A stretch of DNA of 7,476 bases from an uncultured Clostridium sp. (lineage in GTDB: Bacteria; Bacillota; Clostridia; UBA1212; UBA1255): the NCBI GenBank assembly GCA_900555605.1, contig USLW01000091.1, positions 1 to 7,476 of the forward strand, given 5' to 3'. Shown in pieces: positions 1 to 5,882 of the stretch. How positions within the stretch are numbered: position 1 is the stretch's first letter; every line of letters begins with the position of its first letter. Position numbers and translations under genes: made by a program. A model generated the notes under the pieces. The model worked only from the letters and a program-made list of their open reading frames with translations, had not been told where the DNA came from and made no database searches.

Positions 1-20
1 TGTGCGCCGCCGCTGAAGAC

Positions 21-53
21 CGGGCTCCGCCTGCGGATTTTCCCGCGTTTTCT
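21..53 (+). terminator. Possible weak intrinsic terminator of an upstream gene
   Basis: CGGG (21-24) can pair with CCCG (42-45), and inside it TCCG (26-29) can pair with CGGA (34-37) around a CCTG loop. An asymmetric internal loop (C25 against TTTT) separates the two helices. The hairpin is followed by CGTTTTCT, a short interrupted T tract. It would fit the end of a gene lying left of the window, just before the promoter at 55-83. The stem is imperfect and no upstream coding sequence is visible, so this is a tentative call. Confidence 0.25.
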
Positions 54-54
54 G

Positions 55-83
55 TTGGCATTTCACTGCTTTTGTGATATATT
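55..83 (+). promoter_or_regulatory. Sigma-A-type extended -10 promoter for the PucR-like regulator
   Basis: The -35 element TTGGCA (55-60) is separated by 17 bases from the -10 element TATATT (78-83). The bases TGA directly before the -10 form an extended -10 (TGn). Transcription should begin near position 90, giving a leader of about 33 bases that carries AGGAGG (109-114), 8 bases before the ATG at 123. No promoter of similar quality is visible before ftsE, so this one may also drive ftsEX. Confidence 0.7.
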
Positions 84-122
84 AATAAAAACAAGCATTC
101 ACAGAGGCAGGAGGATGTCACT

Positions 123-1256
123 ATGCTCAGTAAATCTAATCAGGCGCAGCTTTGTAGGATTGCTTCCTTTATAGGAGGCATATTCGGCGTGGTGGATGAA
201 TCCGGAGCGATTCTGTACAGCAATTCCGAACTGCATCCTGTGGGGTCATCTTTAATTATGCCGGAGATTCTGACCGTTGCGGCAGAAAAAAAACTGCATT
301 TTTTTGAGGGCTATTATTTTTATGCGTTTTCTGCCGACGACGATGAGGCGTTGTTCTTTTTCTTAAAGACACAGTCCGAAAGCGACGACGTTAGAAAGCT
401 GCTTTCTTTAGCGTCCTATGCATTTGAGTTTCAGAAAACGCAATATGAGAAGCATTTTGCGGAGTTTCTGCGCAGGCTGCTTGAAGGGGATAAAGGCATC
501 TCAAAAGAAGAAATGGACAGCCTTTATGAGGAGATGCCTGCCGGTGTCCGAGGCTATACGGTCATTCTGGTGGATATCGGAAAGGAACGGGAGGGAGCGC
601 AATTCCGTCCGGGCGGGGAGCACAGCCTGGCGGCGGAAGCGCTGCAGGGTGTCTTTCCCCGGGAACACGGATTTTTTGTGGTGCCTGCAGATGGGCGGAA
701 TATTGCGGTGATCTGCCCCCTGACGGAAGAACAGTCCTATGAGTATATTGTGGAGTGCGGGGAGCTGGTGCGGGATACGCTGATGTCTGAGGTCATGGTG
801 GATGCATACGTATCCGTCGGTTCAGCGGTGACGTCTCTGCAGCAGCTTAAGGAGGCATATCAGGAAGCGGTGCGTACCCGCGACATTGGCATGATGTTTG
901 AGCTGGAGGATAAATGTTATGTCTATAACCGGTTAGGCGTCGCAAAGGTGGTATCCTCTCTTTCCGGCGAGATCTGCGCGGCATTTTTAAAGGAAACTCT
1001 GGGCGAGTCCTTTTTACAAGACAAATTTGCGCCGGAACTGCTGACGACCATTAAAGTATTTCTGCAAAAAAATCAGAATGTCAGCGAGGCTTCCAGGGCA
1101 CTCTATATTCACCGGAACACCATGATGTACCGGCTGGACAAGTTTCAGAAAATGACGGGGCTTGACTGTGCTAAATTCGAGGCCGGCATGAAAGTCGGAT
1201 TGGCATTGCTGATTCTGCAGTATGCGGAAAAAAGTATGCCGGATATTTTGCGGTAA
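123..1256 (+). CDS. PucR/CdaR-family helix-turn-helix transcriptional regulator
   Basis: This 377-residue protein has the layout of the PucR/CdaR group of regulators, whose members are usually about 370-400 residues when, as here, there is one sensory region. The C-terminal part (about 305-365) is the PucR-type HTH. It has the segment NVSEASRALYIHRNTMMYRL (319-338), including the family-typical HRNT..YRL pattern that follows the recognition helix. The middle (about 140-265) resembles the degenerate GGDEF-like domain of CdaR proteins, with VSVGS (230-234) followed by EAYQEA (244-249). The N-terminal 115 residues look like a small PAS-like sensor fold (GVVDESGAILYSNSE); this is a guess from pattern only, and I cannot name a ligand. 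There is no membrane segment, so it should act in the cytoplasm. The start is supported by AGGAGG 8 bases upstream. The gene lies 56 bases before ftsE in the same direction, with no terminator visible between them, so it may regulate or be co-transcribed with ftsEX. Confidence 0.85.
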   Translation: MLSKSNQAQLCRIASFIGGIFGVVDESGAILYSNSELHPVGSSLIMPEILTVAAEKKLHFFEGYYFYAFSADDDEALFFFLKTQSESDDVRKLLSLASYAFEFQKTQYEKHFAEFLRRLLEGDKGISKEEMDSLYEEMPAGVRGYTVILVDIGKEREGAQFRPGGEHSLAAEALQGVFPREHGFFVVPADGRNIAVICPLTEEQSYEYIVECGELVRDTLMSEVMVDAYVSVGSAVTSLQQLKEAYQEAVRTRDIGMMFELEDKCYVYNRLGVAKVVSSLSGEICAAFLKETLGESFLQDKFAPELLTTIKVFLQKNQNVSEASRALYIHRNTMMYRLDKFQKMTGLDCAKFEAGMKVGLALLILQYAEKSMPDILR

Positions 1257-1312
1257 AAGGCGGCATTCAGAACTGTACGATACGAAAGGAACGGAGAGCG
1301 GGAGCTTTGAAT

Positions 1313-2089
1313 ATGGCGGAAAATACAAAAGATTATGAGCAGGGACAAAATAAAAAAGAACGTATGATGATCCTTTTTGATAATGTATATAAAGAATATC
1401 CCAATGGAGTTTCAGCACTGAAGGACTTGCGTTTTCGGATCAACAGAGGCGAATTTGTCTTTCTGATGGGAGCCAGCGGAGCGGGAAAATCCACGCTGAT
1501 CAAGCTGCTGATGTGTGAAGAAAAGCCTACCAGCGGTAAAATTGTGGTAGACGGCAATTTCTTGACAAAGCTGAGAAAACGGCAGATACAACGGTACAGA
1601 AGAAGTATTGGCGTCGTTTTTCAGGATTTCCGTCTGCTGGAAAAGAAAACCGTTTACCAAAACGTTTCTTTTGCAATGGAGATCCTGGGAATCGGGAAAG
1701 CGGAGATTGATAAAAAAGTGCATATCGCACTGTCCCTGATGGGACTGGACGCAAAAGCCAAGGAGTATCCGTGCCATTTATCGGGGGGAGAACAGCAGCG
1801 CGTGGCCCTTGCCCGTGCCGTAGTCAATACCCCGAAAATTTTAATTGCAGACGAGCCCACGGGAAATTTAGATCCGGAAAATTCCCAGGAGATCATGGAT
1901 CTGCTTATGAAGATCAACGAAAAAGGGACGACGGTTTTAGTCGCAACACACGAGCAGGCAATGGCACTGCAGTCCGGCAAACGTATTTTATATCTGGACC
2001 ACGGCGTTAAGATTGACGGCGCCGGGCCGGAGCTGCCGGTTGCGCCGATTGCGGCGGAACGGACGGAAGAGGAGGGCGTGCGCATATGA
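1313..2089 (+). CDS. ftsE: Cell division ABC transporter ATP-binding protein FtsE
   Basis: FtsE is the cytoplasmic ATPase of the FtsEX complex. ATP binding and hydrolysis are passed through FtsX to a murein hydrolase outside the membrane. All ABC motifs are intact, numbered from this start: Walker A GASGAGKST (53-61), Q-loop Q104, signature LSGGEQQR (156-163), Walker B ILIADEP with the catalytic glutamate E181, D-loop NLD (185-187) and H-loop H213. The stretch FDNVYKEYPNGVSALKDL is typical of the FtsE N-terminus. I chose ATG 1313 because GGAG (1301-1304) sits 8 bases upstream. A TTG at 1307 is too close to that site, and the ATGs at 1364/1367, which would give the canonical family N-terminus, have no good ribosome binding site. 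The chosen form has 258 residues, longer than the roughly 220-230 usual, with about 17 extra charged residues at the N-terminus and a Glu/Arg-rich C-terminal tail. Its stop overlaps the ftsX start (ATGA). Confidence 0.95.
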   Translation: MAENTKDYEQGQNKKERMMILFDNVYKEYPNGVSALKDLRFRINRGEFVFLMGASGAGKSTLIKLLMCEEKPTSGKIVVDGNFLTKLRKRQIQRYRRSIGVVFQDFRLLEKKTVYQNVSFAMEILGIGKAEIDKKVHIALSLMGLDAKAKEYPCHLSGGEQQRVALARAVVNTPKILIADEPTGNLDPENSQEIMDLLMKINEKGTTVLVATHEQAMALQSGKRILYLDHGVKIDGAGPELPVAPIAAERTEEEGVRI

Positions 2090-3000
2090 ATCGGCTGCGT
2101 TCTTTTCTTTATGTACTCAAGCAGAGCTTCAGCGGCATTGTCAGAAACGGATTTATGATTTTTGCGTCTGTCTGCGTTGTATTCGTATCCTTGTTTATCG
2201 TAGGCTCCTTGGTGCTGACCTCCATGAATCTGCAGAATATACTGGATATCCAAAGTGAGCGGCCGGAGGTCACGGTGGACTGCGAGGTGGCTGTAACAGA
2301 TGAGGCCAGCCTGCAGATCGAACAGATCATCAAAAGCGACGGCCGTGTCAGATCAGTTTACCGCGTATCCAAACAGGAAAATTTAGAACGGATGCTGGCG
2401 CTGTTTGAGAGTCATCCGGACCTTTTTGAAGACTATCTCCAGGAGAATCCGGACTTCATGAATGTGACGTTCGAGGTTGAGCTCAAGAAAACCGAAGACG
2501 CGGAGGCCTTTAAAGAAGCTATGCTGAAGGTGGCCGGTGTGGATAAGGTGACGCATACGCTGTCCATCTATCAATTCTTTAAGTCGATTAAATTCTGGGT
2601 CCAGACGGGAAGCTATGTAGCCATCGGCGTGCTGGGGTTTCTGTCTGTGCTACTGACCATCAATACGATCCGGCTTACCGTTTTTGCCCGTAAAAAAGAA
2701 CTGAACATTATGAAATATATCGGTGCATCATATGGTTTTATCCAGGGTCCCTTTATTCTGGAGGGGCTGTTTATCGGTGTGGCCGCGGCGCTTTTGTCGT
2801 TTCTGGCGACAAAAGGCGCATACCGGTTTATTTCCGATTATATTGCGGGAAAATCCGATGCGCTGAGAGAATATATCGTAATTCGGGCTTTTGACGGAAT
2901 TAGCGGTACCGTGATGACGGCATTTTTAATTGCGGGGGCAGCGGTCGGGATCCTGTCCAGTCTTTTGGCCATTAAGAAATATCTCCGCAGAGAAGGATGA
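2086..3000 (+). CDS. ftsX: Cell division protein FtsX (ABC permease-like subunit)
   Basis: FtsX is the membrane half of FtsEX. It does not appear to transport a substrate; its large outer loop contacts a coiled-coil cell-wall hydrolase or activator. The 304 residues show the standard FtsX topology: a hydrophobic helix at about 23-45, an extracellular domain at about 46-170, then three more helices at about 175-197, 218-243 and 273-296, with a basic cytoplasmic end (KKYLRREG). The extracellular domain has the family pattern, with the SKQENLERML and NPDFMNVTFEVEL stretches. The post-TM2 motif ARKKELNIMKYIGAS is characteristic of FtsX/MacB-type permeases. The 4-base overlap with ftsE implies coupled translation and a fixed subunit ratio. 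The last four codons and the stop lie inside the first copy of a 24-bp tandem repeat, so the extreme C-terminus may have been reshaped by that repeat. Confidence 0.95.
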   Translation: MNRLRSFLYVLKQSFSGIVRNGFMIFASVCVVFVSLFIVGSLVLTSMNLQNILDIQSERPEVTVDCEVAVTDEASLQIEQIIKSDGRVRSVYRVSKQENLERMLALFESHPDLFEDYLQENPDFMNVTFEVELKKTEDAEAFKEAMLKVAGVDKVTHTLSIYQFFKSIKFWVQTGSYVAIGVLGFLSVLLTINTIRLTVFARKKELNIMKYIGASYGFIQGPFILEGLFIGVAAALLSFLATKGAYRFISDYIAGKSDALREYIVIRAFDGISGTVMTAFLIAGAAVGILSSLLAIKKYLRREG

Positions 3001-3045
3001 GCTGCGATACGCAGAGAAGGATGAGCTGCGATACGCAGCGAAGGA
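2986..3045 (+). repeat. 24-bp tandem repeat spanning the ftsX stop codon (2.5 copies)
   Basis: Two identical 24-base units (2986-3009 and 3010-3033, each starting CGCAGAGAAGGATGAG and ending CTGCGATA) are followed by a partial third unit (3034-3045, one substitution: CGCAGCGAAGGA). The period is a multiple of three, so in the ftsX frame each full unit reads Arg-Arg-Glu-Gly-stop (with the preceding CGC codon). The first unit supplies the real ftsX terminus and the second repeats the stop. Perfect identity of the two full copies suggests a recent duplication. Confidence 0.9.
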
Positions 3046-3153
3046 GGGCCATCGGCCGTGTCCGCGGCGCCCGCGGCGCCCGGAGAGAATGAAAATAAAT
3101 CTGCATATATTCATTTTCAGACGGCCAATCCGGCATAATTCCTTTGCACGGTC

Positions 3154-3185
3154 ATGAATTATTCATATTCAGCATATATTATATG
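3154..3185. promoter_or_regulatory. Pair of 13-bp perfect palindromes, possible operator
   Basis: ATGAATTATTCAT (3154-3166) and CATATATTATATG (3173-3185) are each perfect inverted repeats of 6-base arms around a central T. Their centres are 19 bases apart, close to two helical turns, so two dimers could bind on nearly the same DNA face. They lie 45-76 bases upstream of the -35 element at 3230. The region is AT-rich, which raises the chance of accidental palindromes. No regulator can be named. Confidence 0.35.
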
Positions 3186-3229
3186 AGAGATTGCCGCATG
3201 AAATGTCAGAAATTGTCTCTGCATATTGA

Positions 3230-3258
3230 TTGCGCAACTGTAAAAACCATGATACAAT
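3230..3258 (+). promoter_or_regulatory. Sigma-A-type promoter for the M23 hydrolase cluster
   Basis: TTGCGC (3230-3235) and TACAAT (3253-3258) are separated by exactly 17 bases. The -10 matches the consensus at five of six positions, while the -35 is moderate, as is common for an activated or repressed promoter. Transcription would start near 3265 and leave a leader of about 70 bases before the ATG at 3335. It probably serves the M23, S41 and methyltransferase genes together, since they are tightly packed. Confidence 0.6.
3239..3255 (+). promoter_or_regulatory. Candidate WalR (YycF) binding box
   Basis: TGTAAA (3239-3244), five bases, then TGATAC (3250-3255) matches the published WalR direct-repeat consensus TGTWAH-N5-TGTWAH at 11 of 12 defined positions. 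It sits inside the 17-base spacer and overlaps the -10 by three bases. WalRK controls cell-wall hydrolases such as CwlO in Bacillus and PcsB in Streptococcus, which fits the gene behind this promoter. The motif is short, and no walRK genes are in the window, so this is a candidate only. Confidence 0.4.
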
Positions 3259-3334
3259 TGTGAACGGTATGAATACTTATTACATAGATTTGGCGAAGTA
3301 GATGCTGTAACTGTTGCTCAAGGAGTGATTACGA

Positions 3335-4513
3335 ATGAAGAAAAGACGTTGTCTCTGTATGGTGGTCGTTGTAATAATGGTGTTTGTCATGTATCTGAAC
3401 TGTGCTTTTGTCGCATATACGGCTACTTTGGAAGACCTGGAGGGCCAAATCAACAGCACGGAGAATAAAAAGAACGATATTGATAATCAATTGGACAATC
3501 TGAACGGACAGAAGCAGGATGCGGAGAATGAGTTAAATGATGCCTCTCAAAAGCTCGCGCAGCTTGAGAAAGAAAAACAGGAAAAAATGTCTGAGCGGGA
3601 TCTCCTTTTGATGGATCTGGATTTTATTTATAACAGTATTCTGGAGTTGGAAGAGACGATTCAGGCCGCAGAAGCGGATTACCAGGAATCTGTCCGGCTA
3701 TTTCTGGAACGCGCCCGTACCATGTATCAATATTCCAAGTATTCTTATCTGCAGCTGTTTGTAGAATCGGAAGATATTTTGGATTTTGTAAACCGTTCCG
3801 ACAAATTTACATATATGCTGGAGAAGGATGCGGCGCTGCTGGATGAAATTAAGCAGAAAAAGGCGGATCTGGATTATAAAAAATCGCTGCAGCAGATGGC
3901 TTATGCAGATAAAGAGGCACTTCTGAACGAAAAACAGAATATTATAGACTCCATTGAAAATTCTCAGACCGTGGCAGAAGAGCTGTATCAGGCGAGCCGG
4001 TCTGCGCTGGAGGAACTGGAACGGCAGGAGGAAGCGCTGCTGAGAAAATCAAAAGAGCTGGAGTCAGAACTGAAACGGCTGCAGGAAGAATGCGAAAAGC
4101 TGAAATATGATGACAGCAGTCTCATGCTTTGGCCGGCACAAAAGGGTACGTACATATCGTCCTATTACGGATACCGGGAGCACCCCATCACCGGGGAATA
4201 TAAGATGCATACCGGAATCGATATCCCGGCCCCGGGCGGCAGCAATATTTTAGCCGCCGCAGACGGAACGGTGATCAAGACAGAGTATGATGAGGACGGA
4301 TATGGAAATTATTTAATCGTATATCATGGAGACGGTATTTCTACGCTGTACGCACATTCCAGCAAATTGATTGCAAAGGTGGGCGATACGGTAAAGCGCG
4401 GGCAGGTCATTGCGCTGGTGGGAACCACCGGTTCTTCTACCGGAAACCATTTACACTTTGAGGTACGGATAGACGGATCACATATAAATCCGCTGAATTA
4501 TCTGGCGTACTGA
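3335..4513 (+). CDS. Secreted coiled-coil murein endopeptidase, EnvC/PcsB-like N-terminus with M23 (LytM) domain
   Basis: This 392-residue protein should be exported and cut peptide cross-links in peptidoglycan. Residues 1-30 form a signal peptide or anchor (MKKRR then a long hydrophobic run). Residues about 31-258 are a long coiled coil rich in Glu, Lys and Gln. It includes KYSYLQLFVESEDILDFVNR (135-154), which matches the conserved break seen in PcsB, CwlO and RipC-type hydrolases that dock to FtsX. Residues about 266-392 are an M23 domain with every expected residue: H292 and D296 in HTGID, H341 in YAH, and H372/H374 in HLHFE. Unlike E. coli EnvC, whose LytM domain has lost zinc binding, this one should be catalytically active itself. 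AAGGAG sits 9 bases before the ATG. The position 334 bases after ftsX marks it as the likely FtsEX-controlled hydrolase; that link is inference from context and family. The exact signal cleavage site is unclear. Confidence 0.92.
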   Translation: MKKRRCLCMVVVVIMVFVMYLNCAFVAYTATLEDLEGQINSTENKKNDIDNQLDNLNGQKQDAENELNDASQKLAQLEKEKQEKMSERDLLLMDLDFIYNSILELEETIQAAEADYQESVRLFLERARTMYQYSKYSYLQLFVESEDILDFVNRSDKFTYMLEKDAALLDEIKQKKADLDYKKSLQQMAYADKEALLNEKQNIIDSIENSQTVAEELYQASRSALEELERQEEALLRKSKELESELKRLQEECEKLKYDDSSLMLWPAQKGTYISSYYGYREHPITGEYKMHTGIDIPAPGGSNILAAADGTVIKTEYDEDGYGNYLIVYHGDGISTLYAHSSKLIAKVGDTVKRGQVIALVGTTGSSTGNHLHFEVRIDGSHINPLNYLAY

Positions 4514-4531
4514 TTTTAGGAGGAAGCAGGA

Positions 4532-5881
4532 TTGAAAAAAAAAGATCATACACAGAGCGGGGATGAGATTCAGGAAATTGAGGTATCGGATCCGAACGGA
4601 AACGTATCCCCAAAAACGAGGCGGATAAGACCGGAAAAATCAAAACAGAAAAAATCAGAGGATGGACTCCGTATTAACGGAGGAATCCTCTTTTTACCTG
4701 CTGCCATATTGGTTATCGTGACTGTGTTCGTAACATTTCTGGTAGCGGACAGCATCTATTTCGGCGGCTATTTTCTTAATAAAAGTAATAAGGTCTCTTT
4801 TCACGATGAAAAGGCAGATCTTTATAAAATTGCCAAGTATCAGGACATCCTGAATTTTATCGAAAGTGATTTCTGCTTAGAATACGATATCAACGATCTG
4901 ATTGAAGGCGCGATTGAAGGCATGATTCAAGCGTTGGGCGACCCGTATTCCGCTTATTATAAGCCCGGTGCAATGGATGATTATCTGGAATATATCACCG
5001 GAAACTATCAAGGAATCGGAATCGAAATCAGAGAGACTGAGTCCGTATATCAGATTATGACGGTATATGCGGATTCCCCCGCTGAAAAGGCCGGTCTGAA
5101 GGCCGGAGATGTGATTACCGCAATTAACGGTACGCCGGTTGCGGAGCTGACAGAGGAGGAAGAAAAGGTCCTGCACACCGAGGGGGCTTCGGTGGTTCTG
5201 ACGGTAAAGGATGAAACCGCTGAAAAAAATGTGACCGTTGTAGTGGAAAAAATCAACCGCCAGGCCGTATTTACAAAAACGTACGACAACGGAATCAAAT
5301 ATATCCGCATTAAACAATTTGATGACGACGCGGGAACGGAATTTCAGAACGCGATTACACAGACGCTTCAGGAAGGCTGCCGCGGAATTGTCCTGGATTT
5401 GAGAAATAACGGCGGCGGATATGAAAAAGAAGCCACGAAGGTAGCGGATATTCTTCTGCCGAAGGGTGAGATTGCGCATGCCGAGGATAAGAACGGAACT
5501 GTAATCAGCCGCATTGAATCAGATGAAAATGAAATTGAGCTTCCTATTGTGATGCTGATCAATCAGAATACCGCCAGTGCCTCGGAGCTTGTAGCCGGCG
5601 CGTTCAGAGATTTTCATAAGGGGACCATCGTCGGTGTCAAATCATACGGAAAGGCATTAGGCCAGCTCAGTAAAACCTATACCAGCGACGGCAGCGGCGT
5701 GGTGATCACGACAGCGCGGTATTTTACCCCATCCGGTGAATGTATACACGGCATCGGAATTACGCCTGATGTTGTCCTTGCGCTTGAGGAGGCGTACCGG
5801 GATATGGATCAGGACGATATTCCGGAAGGGTGCGATGTGCAGCTGCTTGAGGCGCTGCGGATTCTGCAGGAACAGATATAA
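4532..5881 (+). CDS. S41-family C-terminal processing protease (CtpA/CtpB/Prc-like), membrane-anchored
   Basis: This is a 449-residue serine protease of the carboxy-terminal processing group, which trims or degrades envelope proteins from their C-termini. Order of parts: a hydrophilic, strongly charged cytoplasmic tail (1-48), one membrane helix (about 51-72), a helical region with EGMIQALGDPYSAYY (129-143), a PDZ domain (about 156-240, with GIGIEI and SPAEKAGLKAGDVI), and the S41 catalytic core (about 250-425). The catalytic set is complete: S349 in TASASE, K374 in SYGKA, and Q378 four residues on, the same spacing as S309/K334/Q338 of B. subtilis CtpB. The start is TTG at 4532, set by a perfect AGGAGG (4518-4523) 8 bases upstream; no ATG fits. 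The gene begins 18 bases after the M23 hydrolase stop, so the two are co-transcribed. Related proteases (E. coli Prc, P. aeruginosa CtpA) degrade murein hydrolases, which makes the neighbour a plausible substrate. Confidence 0.93.
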   Translation: MKKKDHTQSGDEIQEIEVSDPNGNVSPKTRRIRPEKSKQKKSEDGLRINGGILFLPAAILVIVTVFVTFLVADSIYFGGYFLNKSNKVSFHDEKADLYKIAKYQDILNFIESDFCLEYDINDLIEGAIEGMIQALGDPYSAYYKPGAMDDYLEYITGNYQGIGIEIRETESVYQIMTVYADSPAEKAGLKAGDVITAINGTPVAELTEEEEKVLHTEGASVVLTVKDETAEKNVTVVVEKINRQAVFTKTYDNGIKYIRIKQFDDDAGTEFQNAITQTLQEGCRGIVLDLRNNGGGYEKEATKVADILLPKGEIAHAEDKNGTVISRIESDENEIELPIVMLINQNTASASELVAGAFRDFHKGTIVGVKSYGKALGQLSKTYTSDGSGVVITTARYFTPSGECIHGIGITPDVVLALEEAYRDMDQDDIPEGCDVQLLEALRILQEQI

Positions 5882-5882
5882 A

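Larger units (their letters stand above)
3001..3334. other. 334-base non-coding gap between ftsX and the M23 hydrolase gene
   Basis: In order the gap holds: the rest of the 24-bp tandem repeat (to 3045); a GC-rich stretch with two 9-base direct copies CCGCGGCGC (3062-3070, 3071-3079) that can fold as GGCGCC-CGC-GGCGCC (3066-3080); an imperfect AT-rich inverted repeat (3090-3100 with 3109-3119, one mismatch); two 13-bp perfect palindromes (3154-3166, 3173-3185); a promoter (3230-3258) with an overlapping WalR-like box; and the ribosome binding site AAGGAG at 3320-3325. Neither hairpin is followed by a T tract, so I see no clear intrinsic terminator for ftsEX. A 26-codon open frame at 3058-3138 is discussed under findings but not called as a gene. 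Confidence 0.75.

Noticed and set aside
1248..1281. Promoter before ftsE from TTGCGG and TACGAT
   Set aside because: The spacer would be 22 bases, outside the working range, and no better -35 lies at the right distance.
1654..2253. 199-codon open frame on the minus strand opposite ftsE/ftsX
   Set aside because: It lies fully opposite two well-recognised genes, shows no family motif, and its composition reflects the complement of conserved codons.
3090..3119. AT-rich inverted repeat as a terminator for ftsEX
   Set aside because: The 11-bp stem has one mismatch and almost no GC pairs, and it is followed by CAGACGGCC, not a T run.
2930..3157. Open frame of 75 codons encoding repeated KDELRYAE-type peptides across the ftsX end
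   Set aside because: It overlaps ftsX in another phase, and its peptide repeat is just the 24-bp DNA repeat translated. No ribosome binding site supports it.
3395..3415. Lipobox for lipoprotein processing of the M23 protein at Cys23 (YLNC)
   Set aside because: The residue before the Cys is Asn, not Gly, Ala or Ser, so it does not fit the lipobox.
4877..5479. 200-codon open frame on the minus strand inside the S41 protease gene
   Set aside because: It is antisense to the PDZ and catalytic coding region, has no recognisable motif and no ribosome binding site worth noting.
5736..5882. Upstream in-frame extension of the methyltransferase
   Set aside because: The extra 49 residues are Arg/Leu/Cys-rich protease codons read out of phase. 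The family N-terminus begins at MMYDNW, with a suitable ribosome binding site.
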